This document shows positions 12,701 through 22,002 of a stretch of DNA of 64,000 nt, one piece after another. The translations under genes were made by a program, and so were the position numbers. Location: NCBI GenBank assembly GCA_038380795.1, contig CM076272.1, forward strand, positions 2,609,001-2,673,000, given 5' to 3'. The DNA comes from Pyrocephalus nanus. Taxonomy: Eukaryota; Chordata; Aves; Passeriformes; Tyrannidae. Below the pieces are notes generated by a model, which saw only the letters and a program-made list of their open reading frames with translations, was not told the origin of the DNA and searched no databases. The first letter of the stretch is position 1. Each line of letters opens with the position of its first letter.

Positions 12701-15700
12701 AATGCAAAGAATGTTTTTGCTAAGTTCTACCTTGTAACGCTTTTAGTGCATAATTAATCCCATCTGATATTTCTACAGGGATATATTCAGTGGAACTGGT
12801 AAATGACAGCTTGTATGAATGGCATGTTAAGCTTCTCAAGTAAGTTATTCGAGTCTTTTCATATTCTGAACAACCTGTTTTATTATTGCTGCAGAGATTC
12901 TTACTGTAGATAACTGGGAATCTCTAGCCAGAGCATGTAAAATATGTGTTACAGTAATAAAAGTGGTAGTGGTAACTGTAGCCACTAAATAGTGGCTCTA
13001 ATTCTGATGTACAGAAATGTGTAGATATGGAACTGTAGTAACTGAGCTGGCAAAAAGACAAACCCTCTTTGCACTGCCAACACAGGGTGTAATCCAGTAA
13101 CTGTCATGACTGTTCAATTCTCTTTCTAAAACTGCTCCAAAAAAATGAAACCCTAAATTATGAACATTTTTTTTTTCTGGAGTTTTTGGATGGCTTTATT
13201 TGTAGTTGTTTTTAAATGTCAAGAAAATGCAATTTTTAGTTTCATTCGAGATGTAAGAAGGAACAGAACTGTCTTAGTGTCAATAGTTCTTTATTTCTAC
13301 AGTTGAACAGACACATAGGACTGAAACTTTTAGATATCACACAAATGTGAGTTCTATAATTATTCATAATTTGTCTTCTCTCATCACCTCTTATGCAAAA
13401 TTAAAAGCAGTACATGACTCATCTTGTTGTGTCCATAGTCCAGTAACTGTAATCCAGGGGTGTTAAATTGAAATTATTCCTGGTAAGGAGATCATCTGCC
13501 ATCCCAGAAGGTGCCCTATAGAAAGGAAGAGCCTACCCAAGCCATGCTGGGTGGCTACAAAAGATGGCAAGGGATGAAAGACCCTCCCTCAGCTGAGATC
13601 TGTCGTGGGGAACGAGGACAAGGACGTGGCTGTCCCAGCACGGTGCTGACCTGCCTGTAGGAGTTGTGAGACCTTTACAGCTGGGTCACCACCTGCTGAA
13701 ACACAGCTCTGTGTCCTCCTTGGTGTAATCAGGGGCTTGTGAATGTTTTGGAGCTGAAAATGCCATTTTCAGGAATGGCATGTTAAAAAAATCTGTCGTG
13801 TTACAGGAGGCCTTTCCTGTTGAGCACCTTTAACAAAGTGCTCAAAACACTGTGCAGTGATTGGAAACCTCTGCTGGGGTGCTGTGAACAGCTCTCATTT
13901 CCTGCCTTCATGAAAATGTGTTTGTTCATCATGGCAAAGAGTGTCTGAAAACAAACAAACTGTGCAGACTGGCCGAGGGGGTAAATGTCAGAGAGAAGAG
14001 CCCATGTGGGTGAGGAACAGCACTGGAACTAGAACAGGTCACACTGAAGTGGCCCAGGACAAGCCATGGCTGGAAATGAGAGGTTTCTAAGCACTGGAAG
14101 ATGTTCTTGTGAACAATTTCAGGCTGGAAGGACGGGGACAAACTGCCCAAGTAATTCTGGAATGGGATCTCATAACCTTGTGACTCCACCTGTAGCAGAG
14201 GATTGGCTTTCATGGCCTCTCAGTCCCTTTAACATGAGCTTTGGGTTTGCTGCAGGTGTTTTTTAACCAGTCTCTCCTAAAAGCTGATGGGATGTCAGAG
14301 CTTGGTGGGGTTAACCCAGTAGTGACTGAATTAATGGCCAGGCTGCTCATCACCAGCATTTTGTACCAAACAATTGTTGAAATTCTGCTGAGCAGAAGCT
14401 GCTGGATTTAGTATTTCTGCTGATGCAGATTACTTTTAACAGCTGATGCAGAACTACAATTACATATTCCATAAAGGATTCCCTCACTGTGTACTGAAAA
14501 TTAGATGACTACAGTCCTCCTGGTAATTTTTTTCCCCTCTTTTTTTTGAACATAAATTTCCAGTGAACTGAAGAGAATTAACTGTTCTCTTCAAACAAAC
14601 AGCTTATTTTGTGCTGTGTTTAAATAACACTCGATAGCATTGGAAATGTAGTGCATTGCAGCAAGCTTTCATGGCAAAATGTTTACTTTGTAAAAGGAGC
14701 AAGAATTTCCTAGAGTTCACTTTAGATTTCAGTTTGTAAACTGTAATTACATCAGGGAAGTGTTCAAGAAGAATTACTGTTTTGAGGTAGTGAAAATATT
14801 AACTTCATCCAGGCTCTCCCCCCTGCTTCTCTTACAGGGTTGACCCTGATAGCCCACTGCATAGTGATCTTCAGGTCTTAAAAGAAAAAGAAGGTGTAGA
14901 ATACATTTTACTCAACTTCTCTTTTAAGGTATGTGTCTGGGGGAAGAAATGCTGGGGTTCAGTTTGAGGCTTACTGTGCAAAGTGACTGAAATGACCCTC
15001 AGCTGTTACTTGGGTAAAAATGGATCTGTAGCATAAAAAAAGGGGGGGGGGGGGGAACAACCTGCACTAAAGCTTCCCAGAAAATGCTTCTTTTTTTTTT
15101 TTTTTCCACTACTGTGGAAAAGTGATTTTTGACAAAACTGAACAATTGCACTGTTTCAAATCTGATCTGCCAGATAAGGCTGTTGAAATACTTTCTGCTT
15201 AGGAAATCATGTCACAGTGTATTTCTTAACCTGTTTTTGGTTTATTCTTTTCAGGATAACTTCCCTTTCGATCCTCCCTTTGTGCGAGTGGTATCTCCTG
15301 TGCTCACAGGAGGGTAGGTGTGAGTTGCCCTGCAGATAAATTGTACTTTGTGGTAAAAAATGTCCCACCTTGAAAAGCTCTGTGCCTGCCACAGCGTTCC
15401 AGAACTGGCCTCTTTGTGGATGTTTGGGGTTGGTGCTTTGGATGGGTCGTGATCCACGTGTTGCCTTAAATTTGCTGTTCAATCCTAACTGGTTCTCTCT
15501 TGCTCTAACACTGCCATAAAGATTTTGTTTAAGAATTCCTCCAATGCTAATCCAAACCAGCTACATTTAATCGACACCATGCTCCAGATGTCATCTAAAG
15601 CATGTTTGAAGAGCTGCCTGTGGCACAGAAACTTTTATATATCCATGGGGGGAAGATTAAATTCACCTTCCAAGGCTTTTGTGCATCTTGTGGTGACAGA

Positions 15701-18700
15701 AAATGATAGCTGCGTTTGAAAATGCAGTCTGTGATAGCTGATTCTGATTTGATTTCAGTTGCTGTGTGGTTTTTTTGACTTCAGGACATGGTTAGTGCAG
15801 GTAAATAGCCTTCCTGGGGGGGTGCTGCTATCTCTAAACTAAACAAGCAGAGCCCAACACCAGAAAACTCCTTTGGATTCTTGTTTTGTTCTGCTTGGAC
15901 TTTGTAGAATCGATAAAAATGAGGAGCTTTTCAGGGGTCACTTCTCTCTGAACATCACACAGATCTGTGTGGTTTGAATGCCTTGATCACAGAGCAGAGC
16001 ACGTTTTGGGAGTGGTAAATTCTGCTCCCTCGGTGCAGGTTTTGTGGTGCTCAGCTCCTCTGCTGAGGCCCAGTCAGCACAATGCTCGATGGAGCGTTAA
16101 TGGAATTAGAAAGGAGTTTATAGGACAAGAGCAAGCAGAGATCTGCTTGATCTCATTTGATTTATAGGTGCACCTGTCTTGCTGGAAACGGTGTTAAATT
16201 TCTTTACAGAATTGAATTTTGTTGGGTTTTAACTGCATGTCACTCCCATGTAGTGTAGCCATAAAAAGCCAGTTTTTTTTCTTATGTCTGTGAGCAGTTG
16301 TGCAGATGGATTAGTCACTGGTTTTAACCAAGTCTAGTTAGCAAACAACTTATTTTTTGTCTCTCTCAATGCTAATCTTCTTTGCTTATGTATAACATGG
16401 CTCACTAGTTACAATATATTTCTGGTTAAAGGGCATTTCAAAATGCTTTATGAACAATGAATTTAACAAACGAGCTGGCAGGAGCTTAAAGTGCAGTGAG
16501 GAGCTGCATCTTTTTACTGACTGCTGATGTCAAATATATTTTCTTTCACCTTTGTTTCTAGGTATGTCCTAGGTGGAGGTGCATTATGCATGGAACTTCT
16601 TACTAAACAGGTGAATGCGGGCTCTGTTATCCGGATAACAACAAAACATGCTTTAAAATAAGAAAAACAGGTGTTTTCCTGGAGTTGTAGAATCCCTGTG
16701 TGGAATAAATGACACACTCCAAAGGGAGCATGGTGGAATAAACCTCAGTCCCACAAGATTTGCCTTGCAGATCTTGGGTGAGATCTCCTTTTCTGCCTTG
16801 AGTGGCTCACAGGAGATCTGAGGAAGAGGCAGAAGAAGTAGAAACACACCAGCTTTAGCCTCTCAGAATTTCTGAGCTCCTAGGCATAGATGATTCTTGT
16901 GGAGACAGAGGGATTTTTTTTTTCTTTTAAATAAGTAAATGAATGAAGGAACAATCTGCAGGCTCTGGCAGAGGCTCCTGTGAGCACTGGAAGGTAAAGC
17001 AGTGCCAGAGATGAGCAATAGTAGTCGTGGGAGCAAAATTGTCACAGCTCAATGAATGACTTCATTAGATGTCAGTCTTTTCTGCTTCTTGGAACAAGAA
17101 GTTGTAATTTCTGCTGTGATGTTGCTGAAAATGTGTAAATGCTGTAGGAATGGAGCTTTTTTTGTTTCTGTCTTGCTGTAGTTTGGAAATGTGTGATTCA
17201 GCCTTTTCATTTTCCTTACAAGTTCTTAGTACTAATACTGTGTATCATTTTAGAGATTTTCTGTGGAAAATAGAAGCTAACTGAAAAACAAGTTGTTAAA
17301 ACTAAAACTGGAGTTCAGAAAAAAAATAAAAATCCCAAAGCACACATTCCAAAATAGATTTACAGGGTGAGCACAAGAAACAAGTACATGTCATGTGTTG
17401 ATATTCCCTTCCTCCCCCAGGGCTGGAGCAGTGCCTACTCAATAGAATCAGTCATCATGCAGATCAATGCCACTTTAGTCAAAGGAAAAGCCAGAGTACA
17501 GTTTGGAGCCAATAAGGTAAATGTGCTGTTTATCAATTGTACAAATCACTGTTAGGCTTTCTTTTTCTCTGTTGACTTGCACAGAAGATGTTTAATGACA
17601 GAACTGTCATTGCAAAGACATTTTGAGTTGTTTTGGTGTCCAGTGCACGTGTGTGAGTATTTTATAGGCAATTAAGAGTTTGTTATGTAATTATGAGCAT
17701 ATGAGAGTGATAAAACCTTGGGATGGGCAGGGGATTGAAGTAGTTAGACTTTACTATTCTTGCATTGGTGAGGGAGGGAGGGAAGGAGGATCAGAATTGG
17801 GAGGATTTGGATGTTCTGGCTCTGAGAAGGGCTGTAGGTGACAGCCAGGATCACATACACTCGTAGTAAGAAGTTCTCCTCCTGTTGCTGGACTAAGTTT
17901 CATGAGAGGGAAAAATAATAACATGCAAATACTTCAAAGCTCACCATTCAGCATTAGTTGGAAGCACAGTTCAGTTCAGGTGTGCATGCTGGTAACAGAC
18001 CATAACTTAAAAGGCCTGGAAGAATTAAATGCTGCTTTCAAATGATGGTTAAATTTTTAAGGCAGCAAAATTGTCACTTGGGTGTCTGTTGTTAAGTAGA
18101 AAATATGAGAAAATAAGGGTACTTGTCTTGATGACCTTGTACTGGAAAGCCAGGAATGTTCCAACATTGTGCATGGTTTTGATTTGTAAGCCCGCTGTAG
18201 AGTTGCCTTGTAAACTCTTTTTTAAGTCTTCCATGTCTAGGTGCAGGTTTTTATGTTTTTTTTTTTTTTTTTTCTCCTTTCAGAATCAATATAATCTAGC
18301 AAGAGCACAGCAGTCCTATAAGTCACTAGTACAAATCCATGAGAAAAATGGTATGTATGTTCTTGTGACTTTGTCCTTGTCTGCACAGCACTCTGGGAAC
18401 TGGTGTGACAGTGTCTTAGGTTGGCTTGGGAAGATTGTAAATGGTGTTTCCTTCTCCTCTTACACTACTAAGACCAGAGTGCTTAAAGGAACTTGACTGC
18501 AATCATTTCAGCTTTTCCAGTTTACAGGAATGTTTCCACATGTTCCTACTGTTTCTTGAAAGGCAGCTCCATTTCATTTTCAGCCAGTTGGTCTAGAGAC
18601 TTCATCGTTACTGTAGCTTTAAAAGGGTCTTATTTATTAGTGAATTATCTGCTGGAAGCTTGTCCCTTCCCTGAAAGGCTTTGTTTCAATGTGGTAAGAC

Positions 18701-20153
18701 CTTAGTGTAGTAATCATTAAGGAAGAGATAAGATGGAAAGAACGATCCTAGACTAAAAAAATGCAAGAAGTCTGAGTGAGGTGTCCTGGATGGAAAACTC
18801 TTCAACAGAACAGGAAGACACTTGTGTTTGGGGTTTTTTTTTTACCCTATTTTTACACCATGCAGCATTCTCTCTGCTGCATTAAAAAATTGCTTCAGGT
18901 GTAATTGCATTTACTTGTGCCAGTGTGAGAAGACAGTAAATGACCTGAGGCTTTAATAGCTTTAAGTAGCTTACAGGTTATGTAAAGGTAGTCAGCAGAA
19001 TTGGTATCTGGTCTTGTGATTGGGGAATTAGTCCAGTTCCCTGTCCTGTGACGTTCTTTGGTGTGGGTTGGACGCAGTGTCCTCTGGGAATTGATGTTGC
19101 TGTGAACCAGAGGGAGTGTTTGTGTGACTGCAGTCAGAGCCTCAGTTTCCCTGCGGCTGAAATGGAACATAAACACCTTGTCTGCTGTTGGGAGAAAGGT
19201 CAGAGATAATGCCTTTAACGTGCTTTCTAGTTAGATGAGAGTTTGATCTTGCCATTAACAGCCTTTTGCTGTTTTAGGTCCCTACAAAGGCCAGCATGGC
19301 TGGGTGTTTACTCCTAGCTGTGTGCTGGCCTTGGCCAGTGATCACTCCTGCATCAAGAGCTGCACACAAAGCACTCCCAGCACCTCATGCTGCTGGGAAT
19401 GATGTCTTTAACTTAGACCTGCTGCCTGCTCTCTGGGACAGTATAAATACACTCCATAATTGGTGTATTCACAATTAGAGGAAGTTTTACAATAGGGACT
19501 GGGAGAGTTAAGATTGGAGCTGTGGAGGTGGCTAGAAAAAGCTGTGCACTCTTGATCAGGTATGATTCAGCTGCTAAACATTCCAAATTGTGTCAGGAGA
19601 CCAGTTATTCAACTGACATTTCAGAGCTTATTCCTACAGGAAGATTTGCAGAAGAAGGGTGAACTGTTCAGCTGTTTGTGCATGCCTAACTCCACAGTAC
19701 ACAAAATGGGATTTGTATAAGTGTCCCAGTGTAGTTGTGTTTGGATGTCTGTGCATTAAGTGGCTTGAAGGCTTGGGGGCTTTACCTCTGTTCCATGAAG
19801 TTTTGTCAGCAGTGTTCCTCCTTCAGCTTCCTTTGCTGGTGTCCAGTTTGTCCAACTTGGGATAGCTGCTGCCACAAAACCCCCCAAACTTGGATATATT
19901 TAATATATGCACTCCCAAGGACTGGCTCTGATCCTGGAATATGCCACATGCTTTATATCCCCCTGCTGACCAGTAGCATTTAGGGCACTGGGTCTTGCTG
20001 AGCTGGCCTGATTTAAGGGAGAAGGAAGGAGCCAGGTTAGGCTTCCTCCTCCCACAGCTGGAGTGTAGGATGGCCTGGACCAGCAGTGTCAGTCCCTAAC
20101 CTGTCTCTCTGTTCTCCACAGGCTGGTACACTCCTCCGAAAGAAGATGGCTAA
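712..20153 (+). CDS. UBE2Q2: Ubiquitin-conjugating enzyme E2 Q2, 3' ten coding exons (5' part outside window)
   Basis: E2 enzyme that accepts ubiquitin from E1 as a cysteine thioester and passes it to substrates; cytoplasmic. Coding exons seen: 712-768, 2689-2829, 8735-8819, 12779-12839, 14838-14928, 15255-15313, 16562-16610, 17421-17516, 18284-18350 and 20122-20153. All have AG/GT borders and compatible phases. Joined they give 245 codons plus stop, matching human UBE2Q2 from about residue 131 to its end at 375. The first two exons encode the acidic linker ([12 protein letters not shown], then [15 protein letters not shown]). The UBC fold runs from [15 protein letters not shown] to the terminal [10 protein letters not shown]. 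The catalytic cysteine is in [10 protein letters not shown] (16562-16610), about residue 304 by human numbering. The paralog UBE2Q1 is the main alternative; the FBXO22 neighbour and the near-identity to UBE2Q2 favour Q2. The first frame-0 exon needs a preceding exon left of base 1. Confidence 0.96.
769..2688 (+). other. UBE2Q2 intron
   Basis: About 1.9 kb between the two acidic-linker exons. No exon or recognisable mobile element; open frames near 1.8-2.2 kb on both strands have no family resemblance. Confidence 0.7.
2689..2829 (+). CDS. UBE2Q2: UBE2Q2 exon: acidic linker, part 2
   Basis: Acceptor cctgtag ending at 2688, donor GTGAGT at 2830. Forty-seven codons in phase 0, beginning [15 protein letters not shown] and ending [13 protein letters not shown]. 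Charged, low-complexity linker between the N-terminal RWD-like region and the UBC domain. Confidence 0.95.
2830..8734 (+). other. UBE2Q2 intron, 5.9 kb
   Basis: Longest visible UBE2Q2 intron. Holds short homopolymers (A runs near 3074 and 5987, a C run near 4105) and an AATAAA at 8667-8672 close to the next exon. No coding exon recognised. Confidence 0.7.
8735..8819 (+). CDS. UBE2Q2: UBE2Q2 exon: start of UBC domain
   Basis: Encodes [20 protein letters not shown] then YRSQSYKT plus one base of Gly. The RLMKEL helix is the usual first helix of an E2 fold. The acceptor tract is partly a (TTTG) tetranucleotide repeat at 8713-8731; the donor is GTAAAA at 8820. Confidence 0.95.
8820..12778 (+). 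other. UBE2Q2 intron, 4.0 kb
   Basis: Intronic DNA with a short TG/TA-rich stretch around 8917-8965. No exon, RNA gene or clear repeat family seen. Confidence 0.7.
12779..12839 (+). CDS. UBE2Q2: UBE2Q2 exon: UBC strand 1-2 region
   Basis: Sixty-one bases, phase 1 in and phase 2 out, encoding (G)[19 protein letters not shown](K). The human protein has ELINDSLYDWHVKLQK here. Acceptor ttctacag, donor GTAAGT. Confidence 0.95.
12840..14837 (+). other. UBE2Q2 intron, 2.0 kb
   Basis: Intronic. A moderately GC-richer patch lies at about 13.5-13.75 kb, without an open frame I can assign. Confidence 0.65.
14838..14928 (+). CDS. UBE2Q2: UBE2Q2 exon: UBC beta region
   Basis: Acceptor cttctcttacag, donor GTATGT at 14929. 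Encodes [19 protein letters not shown] followed by [11 protein letters not shown], close to the human paralog with conservative changes only. Confidence 0.96.
14929..15254 (+). other. UBE2Q2 short intron with poly-G run
   Basis: A 326-base intron containing an A run followed by a pure G run of about 14 bases at 15042-15056 and a T run near 15091. Nothing else visible. Confidence 0.7.
15255..15313 (+). CDS. UBE2Q2: UBE2Q2 exon: [10 protein letters not shown] motif
   Basis: Acceptor attcttttcag, donor GTAGGT at 15314. Encodes [19 protein letters not shown] plus two bases of Gly. The FPFDPPF stretch corresponds to the conserved YPFxPP loop of E2 enzymes. Confidence 0.96.
15314..16561 (+). other. 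UBE2Q2 intron, 1.2 kb
   Basis: Ordinary intronic sequence; no exon or repeat recognised. Confidence 0.65.
16562..16610 (+). CDS. UBE2Q2: UBE2Q2 exon: catalytic cysteine
   Basis: A 49-base exon encoding (G)[16 protein letters not shown]. The Cys in GALCMELL is the ubiquitin-accepting active site of the UBE2Q family. Acceptor tttctag, donor GTGAAT at 16611. It is intact, so the enzyme should be active. Confidence 0.96.
17421..17516 (+). CDS. UBE2Q2: UBE2Q2 exon: C-terminal UBC helices
   Basis: Thirty-two codons in phase 0, beginning [20 protein letters not shown] and ending [10 protein letters not shown]; essentially identical to the human family member. Acceptor ccttcctcccccag, donor GTAAAT. 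Confidence 0.96.
18284..18350 (+). CDS. UBE2Q2: UBE2Q2 penultimate coding exon
   Basis: Encodes [20 protein letters not shown] then KN plus one base. The acceptor tract contains a T homopolymer of about 18 bases just before ctcctttcag. Donor GTATGT at 18351. Confidence 0.96.
20122..20153 (+). CDS. UBE2Q2: UBE2Q2 last coding exon and stop
   Basis: Acceptor tctctctgttctccacag. Encodes (G)WYTPPKEDG followed by TAA at 20151-20153, the invariant C terminus of UBE2Q2. Confidence 0.96.
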
Positions 20154-20897
20154 CGCTGAGGACTATTGTCTACCTGGACCAATGTCAACAAAACGAGCTC
20201 TTTTTTTATGTTTTCCAACACACAGACTCAAGCTATGAGTGCCCCTATAACAGCTGTACTGAGGACTTTAGCTATTAGATAAGTTAGTGGATAATCTGTC
20301 AACTGACACGTACAGTATAAGTTACAGCCTTACCATTCCGCTCTCCTTAGGTATCTGGACTGAGCAGTTTGGGCCTTTACCACATTTGTTCTTATGGATT
20401 AAGCATATTTGGGCCACGCCCTCCCTTCTCCTCGTTTTTTTTATTTGAAAGCATAAGCTCTCCCTACAGCAGGCTACCGACTTAACTAAAGATCATTCAG
20501 TAGGAGTGAGTTGTTCACACACTTTTGTGTATTTCTTACCTTTTGCAAAATGCAGACTGCAGAGACTTGCGTTGTATTGTTTCCTTTAAAGCCAAGAAGT
20601 TTAATACGTTGTTTAATACCGTTTTAGGAGATGTCAGGTCTTGCAAATCACAGTAGTTTGTTTTTTTTTTTTTTCTGGTCTAAAATGACAGCGTTTGTAG
20701 TATTTCCAAATTAATGATATAGGAAAAACACATGTATGTTAAGTCATTAAACATTTTTCATGGCTGTATGAGAATACGAACTGTTTATTGGAAAAGATGC
20801 TCTTTGTTTAGATTATGTTAATTTTTTGTTTAGCTTTGGGGGTTTTTCCCTTTTTTTTTTTTATTTGTTTTGTTTTTATGCAGAGCAAGGCTGTGCC

Positions 20898-20903
20898 AAT
20901 AAA
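20898..20903 (+). terminator. Poly(A) signal 1 of UBE2Q2
   Basis: AATAAA about 745 bases past the stop, followed by a T/G-containing stretch. Candidate proximal cleavage signal. Confidence 0.5.
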
Positions 20904-21155
20904 ACCTTGTAACTAGTCACTTCCACTGGGGCATCAGAACTTGCTGGGCTGTTCCTGCTACTTGTTGGCTCAACCTCCTTAACAAGAAGAGCCGCAGTAT
21001 GAAGCTTGAAGTTATTTAAAATACTAAAAACCTTTTTAGGTGTTCCATTTTATTAACGGGTTGTTGCAATCATTTGTAAACTAATGAACTTATAAAGTGA
21101 TTGGCACAAATCGAGATGAAAGTCCTTGAATGAAAAATTTTTATATAAAAGTTAC

Positions 21156-21161
21156 AATAAA
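21156..21161 (+). terminator. Poly(A) signal 2 of UBE2Q2
   Basis: AATAAA in the context gttacAATAAAgaacc about 1.0 kb past the stop; candidate alternative cleavage signal. Confidence 0.5.
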
Positions 21162-21707
21162 GAACCAAGAACATGTCATCCGCTTCAGAGGCGTTAAGAG
21201 ATGTTGCCATAGTCATGACAGTGGTTTTGTTATTGAGAGACTAATGGGAACTGTTCTTTATTAGGAGATGAACCTGGGTCTGTGAACTTACACAATTTCA
21301 TTGCCTTACCGAAATCGACTCTATTTTGGTTGTAGTTTTAGTCATTAGGCCTTCGCACTGCTCGGGGCCGAGCTAAGGGTGTGTTCCGTGGATTCAGCAC
21401 TTCCACAAGTGCAGAAGCATGTTTTTGTTATTTTAATTTTTTTTTTTTTTTTAGTTGACTATCAAACTTGTGCTCTTCTCTCTATCAGGCACCCGCGGGT
21501 CCTTGTGCATTTGCTTCTAGATCCAGTTTTTAGCTCGAAAGAAGCGATGGGCGAGGTTTGGCACTGCTTCCCGTGGGGCGGGGGGTGAGGGACAGACCCG
21601 GCCCCGGCCGCCCCCGCCCTCGGCGCATGCTTCGGTGTGGGTTCCACTTCTCCTGGCAGAGTTCCTTGGCAATGTACAGTACTTTGTAAACTTGCATCAA
21701 GTTTATA

Positions 21708-21713
21708 AATAAA
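21708..21713 (+). terminator. Poly(A) signal 3 of UBE2Q2 (distal)
   Basis: AATAAA after gtttat, immediately followed by an A run and then a G/T-rich stretch that could serve as downstream element. It lies only about 190 bases before the FBXO22 start codon. Confidence 0.5.
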
Positions 21714-21804
21714 AAAAAAGGCATTTTACGAAGCGCTGTGTCCGTGCTGGAGCGCGGGGGGTGAGGGTTGGGGAGGGGTGTGTGAGGGCGTGGCGGGTCC
21801 TCCG

Positions 21805-21830
21805 CGCCGCCAGGGGGCGCCCTGGCGGCG
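21805..21830 (+). promoter_or_regulatory. CTCF-like site in a perfect inverted repeat
   Basis: The core GCCGCCAGGGGGCGCC resembles the CTCF consensus CCACCAGGGGGCGC. It sits in perfect 11-base arms (CGCCGCCAGGG at 21805-21815 and CCCTGGCGGCG at 21820-21830) around a 4-base loop, 75 bases before the FBXO22 start codon. Binding is inferred from the motif only. Confidence 0.5.
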
Positions 21831-21904
21831 GCGTGGCCGTGGCGCGCGCCGAGCGGAAGCGGTGTGTGTGGCGCAGGGCGGCGGGGCCGGGAGGCGGCGG
21901 TGCC

Positions 21905-22002
21905 ATGGAGGCCAAGGGAGGCTTCGTGCTCGCCAACCTGGCCGAGGTGGTGGAGCGCGTCCTCGGCTTCCTGCCCACCAAGGCACTGCTTCGCGCCGCC
22001 TG
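21905..22002 (+). CDS. FBXO22: FBXO22 exon 1: start and F-box
   Basis: ATG in gccATGG context; [20 protein letters not shown] then [12 protein letters not shown] plus two bases of Cys. Donor GTAAGG at 22003. Human has about 14 more residues before FVLSNLAEVV. Confidence 0.94.

Larger units (their letters stand above)
16611..20121 (+). other. UBE2Q2 last three introns (exons at 17421-17516 and 18284-18350 excepted)
   Basis: Introns 16611-17420, 17517-18283 and 18351-20121. They contain a GGGA-type purine repeat near 17770 and a T homopolymer before the 18284 exon. No additional gene seen. Confidence 0.65.
20154..21735 (+). other. UBE2Q2: UBE2Q2 3' untranslated region
   Basis: AT-rich sequence without a meaningful reading frame that runs from the stop codon to the edge of the FBXO22 CpG island. 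Three AATAAA hexamers suggest alternative 3' ends. The exact cleavage sites are not visible from sequence alone; the right border is inferred from the last signal. Confidence 0.7.
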
